64,000 bases of DNA from Fibrobacterota bacterium (lineage in GTDB: Bacteria; Fibrobacterota; Fibrobacteria; UBA5070), in contig JADKBN010000004.1 of NCBI GenBank assembly GCA_016715065.1, forward strand, positions 248,001-312,000, read 5' to 3'. Made by a program: the position numbers and the translations under genes. Position 1 is the stretch's first letter; each line of letters begins with the position of its first letter. Below are positions 18,030 to 26,110 of the stretch, piece after piece. The notes beneath the pieces are model-generated. The model was not told where the DNA came from. It did not search any database and worked only from the letters and a program-made list of their open reading frames with translations.

Positions 18030-21000
18030 TTGAAAATCGTCCGGAACTCCGGCGATGACCGCGTCATCGACCACTTGTCCCTTGGCGAAGGGCACAGGAC
18101 AGACTGGGACCTGATCACCTCCAAGCTTTCTGTTCACGCCTTCCGCGACTTGGCAGGGATCCTTGCGAACTCAGGTCGTTGCCGGATGATTCTGCCCGCA
18201 GAGCCCCAGGTCTGGGAGCTCGGTGGCGGACCGGGAGATCGGGCGAACAGGAATCGTCTGACGTCACAAGCTCAAGCGCGGTTTGCTGCAACTTGGCTTG
18301 CCGAACACGCTGACGTACGATTCGCGAAAGATTCGGTACCGCAAGCAGCCCTTGTTCTGCGTGATCAAGACGGCAAGGCAATCCGTGCGCTGCACGGCTC
18401 CTTTTCGCTGAGCACTGATGGCCTTGGAACGGTGGCGAGCAACCCGCTCAGCCTGATCCAGTCGTCCGAGAATGAGTTAGAAGCGTCCATGGTTGCAGCG
18501 TGGTTCGAAGCGCTTTGGAAATCGTTGGATGGTACGCCCCGGCTTGATGATGTTCTTCTGCAGCTGAGAGCTCTGACCAACGACCGGCCAGCATCCCAGG
18601 TGTACGCGTTGCTGTTGCACCACCTGTTCAAAGATCGCGTTGACGCGCTGGACGAAGAACAGGTCGTCAAGTCCGCGACGGGAATTCGGAACACTGAAGT
18701 ATGGAAGAAACTGTACAAGTTTCAGCGGGATGGTGTTGTTGGCGCCATCGACAAGCTGAACAGGTACGGCGGCTGCATCCTGGCCGACAGTGTTGGTTTG
18801 GGAAAGACCTTTGAAGCCCTCGCGGTGATCAAGTATCACGAGTTGCGCAACGACCGCGTGCTGGTGTTGTGCCCCAAACGACTACGCGACAACTGGACGT
18901 TGTACCGTTCGAACGACCGTCGCAACATCCTGGCCAGCGACCGGTTCAACTACGACGTACTGAACCACACAGACCTGTCCCGTGAACAAGGCCTGTCTGG
19001 CGACATCGATCTGGCGAACGTGAACTGGGGTAACTACGACCTGGTCGTGATCGACGAGTCCCACAACTTCCGGAACAAGAAGAGCCCGCGCAGTGGTGGT
19101 GAGACGCGGTACGACCGCCTGATGCGACGTATCATCCGTAGTGGCGTCAAGACACGCGTGCTCATGCTTTCAGCGACACCGGTGAACAACCGCATGGCCG
19201 ACCTGCGGAACCAGATTGCGTTCGTGACAGAAGGTGACGACACCGCGCTCAGCGAACAGGGGATCGACAGCATCGACACCACGACGCGTCTGGCCCAGAA
19301 GCAATTCAACCGGTGGCTTGAGCTGGATGATGTTCAACGAACACCGATGCGCCTGGTCGAGATGCTTGGCTTCGACTACTTCAGTCTGCTGGACCTTGTC
19401 ACCATCGCTCGCTCGCGCAAGCACATCGAGAAGTACTACGGCATCAGCGAGACGGGAAAGTTTCCGGACCGGCTGAAGCCTGTGAACATCAAGTCCGACG
19501 TCGACCTCGAAGGTGCCTTCCCGGCGATCCGCGACATCAACTCCGAGATCCGCCGCCTGCACCTGGCTTCGTACGCTCCGCTGCGTTACGTGCTGCCCGG
19601 AAAGAAAGAAGCATACGACCACAAGTACAGCACTGAGGTACGCGGAGGCGAGAGTTCCTTCCGTCAGGCGGATCGTGAAGAGAGCCTGATCCATCTCATG
19701 CGCGTGAACGTACTGAAACGCATGGAGAGCGCCGTGCCGTCGTTTGCGCTGACGCTGGGACGCCAGCTCCGTGATGTGGAAGGGTTGCTCGAACGCATCG
19801 AGTCCGAGACGTACGAGGTCGAGGAACTGTCCATCGAAGACATCGATGTAGACGACCCTACGTTCGAAAGTCTGCTGGTCGGAAACAAGGTCAAGGTCTT
19901 GCTACAGGACGTCGATCTTATCCGGTGGAAGCAGGACCTGATCGAGGATCGCAACCGCTTACAGACACTCTTGTCGGCAGCCCAGGAAGTTAGTGCCGTA
20001 CGCGACGCGAAGCTGGCGGACCTCAAGGCTGTGATAACGAACAAGTGCAGGAACCCGCTCAACGGCGACAACAAAAAGGTGATCGTGTTCACGGCGTTCG
20101 CCGACACGGCTGCGTACTTGTACGAGCAACTCGGGCCGTGGGCCAAGGAAAGTCTGGGCCTCGAGTCGGCACTGGTAACAGGTTCCGGTCACAACCAGAC
20201 CACACGTCGCGGCCTTGGTCGTGACCTCGCGTCGATCCTGACCGCATTCTCGCCGCGATCGAAAGGGCGACCCGCGGACCTGGCCGGCGAAGGCGAGATC
20301 GAACTGTTGATCGCGACCGACTGCATCTCCGAAGGCCAGAACCTGCAGGACTGCGACTGCCTGGTGAACTACGACATTCACTGGAACCCCGTGCGGATCA
20401 TCCAGCGTTTCGGTCGTATCGACCGCATTGGATCTCCGAACACGCAGATCCAGCTCGTGAACTTCTGGCCCAACATGGAGCTCGAGGAGTACATCGGGCT
20501 GGAGCAAAAGGTCAGTGGCCGCATGGTGTTGCTCGACATCTCGGCGACCGGTGAAGAGAACCTGATTGCGCAGGAGTCTGGCGATCAGATGAACGATCTG
20601 GAGTACCGACGCAAACAGCTCATGAAGCTGCAGGACGCAGTGATCGACCTCGAGGATCTTTCAACCGGCGTGTCGATCGCCGACCTCACCCTCACCGATT
20701 TTCGGATCGACCTGGCTCAGTACACGAAAGCACATCCCGGTGTACTCGACCAAGTTCCGCTCGGAGCGTTTTCTGTAACATCGAGCGTTGATGTAGAAGT
20801 GCCACCCGGCATCATCTTCTGCGTACGTGCTGAAAGTGCGGCTGGGATCAAGGTCACCGAAGCCGGCTACCCGCTGGCTCCGCACTACCTGGTACATGTT
20901 GGCGACGACGGAAGTGTTCTGCTTCCGTACACCCAAGCCAAACAGATTCTGGACCGCGTGAAGCGCTTGGCCATCGGCAAGGATATGCCCGACGCACTGG

Positions 21001-21224
21001 CGTGCACGCGTTACAACAAGCTGACCAAGCAAGGCGAAGACATGCGCCATGCACAAAGTCTGTTGGCTGCGGCGATCGGTTCGGTGGTTGGAAAAACGCA
21101 AGAACGTGCTATCGCCAGCTTGTTCTCTCCCGGCGGTACGCACGCACGGAAGGGCGAATTCGCAGGAAACAACGACTTCGAGGTTGTGGCGTTCCTTGTG
21201 GTTCTACCGGACGTCGCGGCGTGA
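18030..21224 (+). CDS. SNF2/RapA-type helicase with N-terminal PLD-like domain, defence-associated
   Basis: Probably translocates on duplex DNA as part of a restriction-like system. The start is most likely the TTG at 18030: a near-perfect Shine-Dalgarno GGAGGTGA ends 5 bases upstream; GTG 18021 lies inside it. The first ~170 residues look like a degenerate phospholipase D domain (HGSFSLSTDGLG). The helicase core has Walker A ADSVGLGKT, DESHN (motif II), LSATPVNNR (motif III) and QRFGRIDRIGS (motif VI). About 1,064 residues. It is directly coupled to a DUF4391 gene, a pairing I recall beside type III methyltransferases. The preceding ~280 bases contain no convincing gene. Confidence 0.85.
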   Translation: MKIVRNSGDDRVIDHLSLGEGHRTDWDLITSKLSVHAFRDLAGILANSGRCRMILPAEPQVWELGGGPGDRANRNRLTSQAQARFAATWLAEHADVRFAKDSVPQAALVLRDQDGKAIRALHGSFSLSTDGLGTVASNPLSLIQSSENELEASMVAAWFEALWKSLDGTPRLDDVLLQLRALTNDRPASQVYALLLHHLFKDRVDALDEEQVVKSATGIRNTEVWKKLYKFQRDGVVGAIDKLNRYGGCILADSVGLGKTFEALAVIKYHELRNDRVLVLCPKRLRDNWTLYRSNDRRNILASDRFNYDVLNHTDLSREQGLSGDIDLANVNWGNYDLVVIDESHNFRNKKSPRSGGETRYDRLMRRIIRSGVKTRVLMLSATPVNNRMADLRNQIAFVTEGDDTALSEQGIDSIDTTTRLAQKQFNRWLELDDVQRTPMRLVEMLGFDYFSLLDLVTIARSRKHIEKYYGISETGKFPDRLKPVNIKSDVDLEGAFPAIRDINSEIRRLHLASYAPLRYVLPGKKEAYDHKYSTEVRGGESSFRQADREESLIHLMRVNVLKRMESAVPSFALTLGRQLRDVEGLLERIESETYEVEELSIEDIDVDDPTFESLLVGNKVKVLLQDVDLIRWKQDLIEDRNRLQTLLSAAQEVSAVRDAKLADLKAVITNKCRNPLNGDNKKVIVFTAFADTAAYLYEQLGPWAKESLGLESALVTGSGHNQTTRRGLGRDLASILTAFSPRSKGRPADLAGEGEIELLIATDCISEGQNLQDCDCLVNYDIHWNPVRIIQRFGRIDRIGSPNTQIQLVNFWPNMELEEYIGLEQKVSGRMVLLDISATGEENLIAQESGDQMNDLEYRRKQLMKLQDAVIDLEDLSTGVSIADLTLTDFRIDLAQYTKAHPGVLDQVPLGAFSVTSSVDVEVPPGIIFCVRAESAAGIKVTEAGYPLAPHYLVHVGDDGSVLLPYTQAKQILDRVKRLAIGKDMPDALACTRYNKLTKQGEDMRHAQSLLAAAIGSVVGKTQERAIASLFSPGGTHARKGEFAGNNDFEVVAFLVVLPDVAA

Positions 21225-21994
21225 ACGCGGCGCGGATCCTTTCGGCGCTGGAGATCCCAGTACACGACCGAGTGGATCAGCGCGTACCCAAGAAGTTGCT
21301 CCAGGACAGCGCGGCCGTGGCCAGCGGCGACAAAACGCTTCTCCAGAACGGAGTCGAAGAGGTCACCTGGGTTGCGGTGTTCAAGCCCGGAAGCATCGGC
21401 GCGCCTGTGTACAAGGACGGCGAGCGAGAGTACCTCGAGATCGCTGTGATCCATGTGCGTGTACGTCAAGAGGCCCGTACTGCTCGCATCGCGGAGCTTG
21501 TGCATCGATCCATACCCTACCCGGTTCTGTTACTTCTGGAACAAGTGGATGGTACGTTGATCTCCGTTGCGCACAAGCGCTGGGCGCAGAACGATACCAC
21601 CAAAATGGTGCTCGACGAGAGCTCCGCCGATGTGTGGCTGGACTCCAAAACGGACGAAGCGGTTGATGCAGTGAACGCGTTCTTGGAAAGCCTGTCACTG
21701 CGTCTGCAGTCACGCAACCACCTCAAAGATCTGTACCAGGGCTGGATCGACGCAGTCAACGCTCTGCAGACTGCCCGCTTCACAGGACGGTTTGTTCTGC
21801 CTGCCAGCCGAGAAGATGCACAGGACCAACGCGGCCTTCTTCAGCGCTGTCGCGACATCGACCTCAAGCTCACCAGCCTCCGGGCTGCAGCTCTGAAGGA
21901 AAAGCAGGTTCCACGGCAGGTGGACCTGAACCTTGAAATCAAGAGGCTCCGTTTGGAACGCGAACGGTTGGTTTCTCTAATGAACAGGATTTGA
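21221..21994 (+). CDS. DUF4391 family protein
   Basis: 257 residues, starting at a GTG that overlaps the helicase stop (GTGA). The N-terminal ARILSALEIPVHDRVDQRVPKK and central VHRSIPYPVLLLLEQVDG and VAHKRWAQND fit DUF4391. The C-terminal third is a likely coiled coil (DLNLEIKRLRLERERL). Biochemical function is not established. The strict coupling to the helicase suggests that they act together. The next gene starts 1 base after its stop. Confidence 0.75.
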   Translation: MNAARILSALEIPVHDRVDQRVPKKLLQDSAAVASGDKTLLQNGVEEVTWVAVFKPGSIGAPVYKDGEREYLEIAVIHVRVRQEARTARIAELVHRSIPYPVLLLLEQVDGTLISVAHKRWAQNDTTKMVLDESSADVWLDSKTDEAVDAVNAFLESLSLRLQSRNHLKDLYQGWIDAVNALQTARFTGRFVLPASREDAQDQRGLLQRCRDIDLKLTSLRAAALKEKQVPRQVDLNLEIKRLRLERERLVSLMNRI

Positions 21995-21995
21995 C

Positions 21996-24113
21996 ATGAT
22001 CGCAAGGCAAGCAGCACTTCTCAAGCTCCTGAAGACAACGACGCAGTTCGTGATCCCCATCTACCAGCGCAACTACAGCTGGACCGAAGCCCAGTGCCGG
22101 CAACTGTGGAACGACCTGCTGAAAGTTGGACGAAACGAAAAACTCCAAGCCCACTTCATCGGGTCGATCGTGTACGTTGAAAAAGGTCTGTCCAATCGTA
22201 CAAGCCAAGAGGCCATGCTTATCATCGATGGACAACAGCGTCTCACCACCTGCACACTGCTTCTACTTGCACTTTCCCAACACCTGGAAGCAAACCAGGT
22301 TCCGGAGCTGCTCGAGCAGTTCTCTGCTAAGAAGATCAGGAACTACTACCTCGTCAATCCCGAAGAAGAAGGCGAACGCTACTACAAGCTACTGCTCTCG
22401 GAGTCTGACAAGGAGACATTGATTTCCTTGATGGCCGGGAGGCCGCTCCCATTTGAGCCAAGCTACCTGATCCAGAGTAATTTTGGGTTGTTTAAATCGT
22501 TGATCCAAGAGCGTGGAGATGAACTTGAAGTCATTTGCAAAGGTTTGACAAAACTTGTGATTGTGGACATCTCGTTGGACCGTGACCAGGACAATCCTCA
22601 GTTGATCTTCGAAAGTATGAATTCCACAGGGCTGGCACTCAGCCAAGCCGACCTGATCCGCAACTTCATTCTGATGGGACTGGAACCCACGCTGCAGTCC
22701 GAGCTTTACAGGGGTTACTGGCGACCCATGGAGAGAGCCTTTGGCCAGGCCGCCTACACCACGCACTTCGACGTATTCATGCGCGATTTCCTGACCGCCA
22801 AGACAGGGAGCATCCCACGAATCGGAGACGTGTACACGGAGTTTAAGCGTTACACGCAGGAGAGTGCGCTCGAGGTGCGCGGCTTGGTTGCCGACATCCA
22901 CCGGTTCGCGCAGTTCTACTGCGCAATCGTGTTGACCCAGGAAACCACACCTGTACTAGCTGCGGCGTTCCACGACCTTAGGGAACTGGATGTAAAGGTC
23001 GCGTACCCGACCTTGTTGGCGGTCTATGACGACTTCAAAAACGACCTGTTGAGCCTGGCGGACTTCGTACGCATCGTACGTTTGATCGAGAGCTATATGT
23101 TCCGGCGTGCCGTGTGCAACATCCCCACGAACTCGATGAACAAGATGTTTGCCCGCTTTCACAGCCAGATCGACAAGTCTCGTTATCTAGAGAGCGTCGA
23201 GTATCTGTTTTCCCGCCTTCCGTCTTACCGCCGGTTCCCGGTCGATAACGAGTTTCAGCGCGCTTTCGTGAGCAAGGATCTGTACAACCCACGGCTCCGC
23301 AGTTACTGGTTGCGCAGGATGGAGAACCATGGTCGCCGTGAACGCGTCGCAGTTGAGAACTACACAATCGAACACATCCTGCCCCAGAACCCGGAACTGT
23401 CCTCGGCCTGGATCGAGATGCTCGGACCTGACTGGAAGGCGATCCAGGACAAGTATCTGCACACCCCGGGCAACTTGACTCTGACCGGCTACAACAGCCA
23501 GTACAGCGACCGTCCGTTTGAGTACAAGCGAAACGGTGTTCAGGATGCCGCGGGGAGCCCTGTGGGGTTTGCGCACAGCCCATTGAGGCTAAACGCTGGA
23601 CTGGGAACACTCGAGCGGTGGGATGAAGCTGCTATTCTGGCGCGCGCTCAGCGGCTGGCCACAGAAGCGGAAGAGATTTGGCCTGCCGTTCGCACCACCC
23701 TCGAATTCAAGGCAGAGGCCACGGATCCTCCTTCAGCCAAGACATTCACCATCGCCGATCATCCGCCGATCTCCACAGGTCCCATGCAGGACCTGTTCGA
23801 GAAGTTGCGTAGCGATGTTTGTTCTTTGGATGCCTGTGTCTCGGTGGAATTTTTGAAGCAGTACGTGGCTTTCAAAGCCGAAACGAATTTCGTGGATATC
23901 ATCCCACAAGTCAAGGCACTCGTCCTTTCCATTAACTTGAGGATTCACGAGGTCGAGGATCCACGAGGCCTGTGCACGGACGTTGCAGGCAAGGGACACT
24001 GGGCCAACGGCTTCATCGAGCTGAGGCTCGCGACCGCCTCCGAACTGCCCTACGCCTTGGGAATCATCCGGCAGGCCTTCGAAAAGCAGATGGGCAACAA
24101 CCTCGACTCGTGA
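21996..24113 (+). CDS. GmrSD-like DUF262-DUF1524 restriction protein with C-terminal DUF5655-like domain
   Basis: 705 residues. The N-terminal DUF262 ParB-like nucleotide-binding fold is shown by PIYQRNYSWTEAQC, the FIGSIVY strand, and IIDGQQRLTT; these bind NTP in type IV GmrSD enzymes. The DUF1524 HNH-type nuclease is marked by YTIEHILPQNPELS and the Asn-rich GNLTLTGYNS near residues 450-510. The final ~100 residues resemble DUF5655. Known relatives cut modified phage DNA. It is packed between the DUF4391 gene and an ATPase gene, suggesting expression in the same operon though possibly an independent defence unit. Confidence 0.82.
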   Translation: MIARQAALLKLLKTTTQFVIPIYQRNYSWTEAQCRQLWNDLLKVGRNEKLQAHFIGSIVYVEKGLSNRTSQEAMLIIDGQQRLTTCTLLLLALSQHLEANQVPELLEQFSAKKIRNYYLVNPEEEGERYYKLLLSESDKETLISLMAGRPLPFEPSYLIQSNFGLFKSLIQERGDELEVICKGLTKLVIVDISLDRDQDNPQLIFESMNSTGLALSQADLIRNFILMGLEPTLQSELYRGYWRPMERAFGQAAYTTHFDVFMRDFLTAKTGSIPRIGDVYTEFKRYTQESALEVRGLVADIHRFAQFYCAIVLTQETTPVLAAAFHDLRELDVKVAYPTLLAVYDDFKNDLLSLADFVRIVRLIESYMFRRAVCNIPTNSMNKMFARFHSQIDKSRYLESVEYLFSRLPSYRRFPVDNEFQRAFVSKDLYNPRLRSYWLRRMENHGRRERVAVENYTIEHILPQNPELSSAWIEMLGPDWKAIQDKYLHTPGNLTLTGYNSQYSDRPFEYKRNGVQDAAGSPVGFAHSPLRLNAGLGTLERWDEAAILARAQRLATEAEEIWPAVRTTLEFKAEATDPPSAKTFTIADHPPISTGPMQDLFEKLRSDVCSLDACVSVEFLKQYVAFKAETNFVDIIPQVKALVLSINLRIHEVEDPRGLCTDVAGKGHWANGFIELRLATASELPYALGIIRQAFEKQMGNNLDS

Positions 24114-24135
24114 CGAGAAACACAAGGACGCCAGA

Positions 24136-25365
24136 ATGACCATCGAAACGAAGCCAAACAGCGATCACCTGATTCGAACGATCACCATTCGAGGCTTTAA
24201 GTCAATTCCTGATCTCAAGCTCGAACTTGGTCGCGTGAATTGCTTTATCGGCGCCAATGGTGTCGGCAAAAGCAACATTCTCGAAGCCATCGGGGTCCTC
24301 GGCGCAGCTGCAAATGGTGTTGTGGACGACGAGGCACTCCTTCGACGAGGCGTCCGTCCTGGTCTGCCTAGACTCTATAAGACTTCCTTCGAGACTATCA
24401 AAACACCCGCTCATGTCGGACTTAACGCAGATAACGACCTCGGGGCAACCTATCGAGTTTCTCTTCTCAATCCGCTGGAAAAACCTGAACCCGCTTGGTC
24501 CTTTAAGACTGAGCGCCTGACCGATGGAGACTCGGAGATCGTATCCGAGGGTGTGCGGAACAAAAAGAACTTGAACCCGACTTCTGGACTCGCCGCGTTA
24601 AAAATGGTCGATGTGGAGCCTGGGTCCGCAGCTGGGCTCTTGATGAAGTGCTTGCAGGATTACGCCATCTATTCCCCCAACACTCCCACCTTGCGAAGTA
24701 TGGTTCCCGACCCACAGACTCGTTCTCCGGTCGGCTTATCGGGTGGACAATTAGCCGAAGGCTACCAAGAATTTGCGAAAGAATTCCTCGGCAAGGACGA
24801 GGATCTGCTTGACCAAATACTCGATCTTGTGGACTGGGTATCGGATGTGGGTACCACGAGCCAAAGCAGCAATCTGCTATCACCTTCCATTGCTCGGACC
24901 AAACAGACGCTTAGGTTCACGGACCGCTTCATGCAAAAGTCCCGAAACGAACTTTCCGCATACGACGCCAGCGAAGGCGCCTTGTATGTCCTGTTTTGCG
25001 CATTGCTTTGTCTTTCCCCGAAGACGCCTCGATTCTTCGCTATCGACAACCTGGATCAAGCCCTCAATCCTCGTCTTGTCACCCGCCTCACCAGTCAATT
25101 GATGCCATGGTTGGAGAGGTCTGATGCATTTCTGGGCTCGGGCGCCAAGCGCCAGATCCTGTTCACTTCACACAATCCTGCTGTCCTGGATGGGCTTGAC
25201 CTCACGAATCCTGAGATTCGGCTGTTTGCCGTCGATCGGAACAGCGAAGGGCACACATCGGTGAAACGGTTGGAAATGACTCCAGAGCTTACCGCCAGGA
25301 GGGGTGAGTACCCGCTGTCCCGCTTATGGATGATGGGGCATTTGGGAGCGGTACCGAATGTCTGA
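24136..25365 (+). CDS. OLD-like AAA ATPase, first gene of an ATPase-TOPRIM pair
   Basis: 409 residues of an SMC/OLD-type ATPase: ITIRGFKSIPDLKLELG, Walker A GANGVGKSN near residue 39, a signature-like GGQLAEG segment, Walker B-like FFAIDNLDQALNP and the LFTSHNPAVLDGL H-loop. Unlike full OLD or GajA proteins it has no fused TOPRIM nuclease. The next gene, overlapping by 8 bases, appears to supply it, an arrangement like two-gene abortive-infection modules (AbiL-like). Codon use is slightly more AT-rich than in the neighbours. Confidence 0.78.
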   Translation: MTIETKPNSDHLIRTITIRGFKSIPDLKLELGRVNCFIGANGVGKSNILEAIGVLGAAANGVVDDEALLRRGVRPGLPRLYKTSFETIKTPAHVGLNADNDLGATYRVSLLNPLEKPEPAWSFKTERLTDGDSEIVSEGVRNKKNLNPTSGLAALKMVDVEPGSAAGLLMKCLQDYAIYSPNTPTLRSMVPDPQTRSPVGLSGGQLAEGYQEFAKEFLGKDEDLLDQILDLVDWVSDVGTTSQSSNLLSPSIARTKQTLRFTDRFMQKSRNELSAYDASEGALYVLFCALLCLSPKTPRFFAIDNLDQALNPRLVTRLTSQLMPWLERSDAFLGSGAKRQILFTSHNPAVLDGLDLTNPEIRLFAVDRNSEGHTSVKRLEMTPELTARRGEYPLSRLWMMGHLGAVPNV

Positions 25366-26110
25366 AATGCGCATCGCATTGGTGGCAGAGGGAGTAACGG
25401 ATCATGTGGTGATCGAGGCGGCTCTGAAAGCGATACTTCCTCAGCCGTTTGTTCTGACCCAACTGCAGCCGGAGCCGAACTTACCGAAAATGGGCCAAGG
25501 CTGGGGTGGAGTGCTCCGCTGGTGCAGGGATGCTGGCACCCGGCACACCGGATCGCTGGATGCCGATCCTACACTTTCGCTCTTCGACATGCTGATTCTC
25601 CACGTGGATGCTGACGTGACCGAATGCCATTACGACGTACACGGTGAGGCCATTGCATCCCAGGCCACCCCGCTCGGCTGGAAGTCCTTACCCTGTTCCA
25701 AGCCTTGCCCGCCACCCAGGGACAATTGCGATGAACTTGCCGTGGCGGTCGCAACCTGGCTAGGCCAAGCTCAACTTGGTCCAAAGTCGGTTCTCTGCAT
25801 TCCCTCAAAGTCGTCGGGAACTTGGCTTGCCTGCGCTGTCTTACCTCAAGACCATGCATTGCTGAATTCGCCTGAATGCAATCTTGCTCTTGAATCAACA
25901 CTGGAGCGACTGCCATTGAAACCCCCTCCTGGGCGTATCAAGAAAAGTCGTCGGGAATATCTGGTGCACCAGCAAAGCTTAACGGACTCCTGGTCTCGAG
26001 TGACGGGAATGTGCTCGCAAGCGATGGCCTTCGAGAAGCAAGTCCGCGATTTTCTGCAAACTACAGCGGAGATGCCGATGGCCCAAGCCGCGCAAGGAGC
26101 CACTCTATGA
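25358..26110 (+). CDS. TOPRIM-like nuclease partner of the ATPase
   Basis: 250 residues. IALVAEGVTDHVVIEAAL resembles the Glu motif of TOPRIM domains, and MLILHVDADVTE gives the DxD motif about 80 residues later, the usual order. A conserved-looking SGTWLACAVLP follows. The reading frame overlaps the ATPase gene by 8 bases and the mod gene by 4, so all three should be co-translated. The TOPRIM assignment is from motifs only. The natural partner is the preceding ATPase, and nuclease activity on invader DNA or RNA is inferred. Confidence 0.65.
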   Translation: MSEMRIALVAEGVTDHVVIEAALKAILPQPFVLTQLQPEPNLPKMGQGWGGVLRWCRDAGTRHTGSLDADPTLSLFDMLILHVDADVTECHYDVHGEAIASQATPLGWKSLPCSKPCPPPRDNCDELAVAVATWLGQAQLGPKSVLCIPSKSSGTWLACAVLPQDHALLNSPECNLALESTLERLPLKPPPGRIKKSRREYLVHQQSLTDSWSRVTGMCSQAMAFEKQVRDFLQTTAEMPMAQAAQGATL

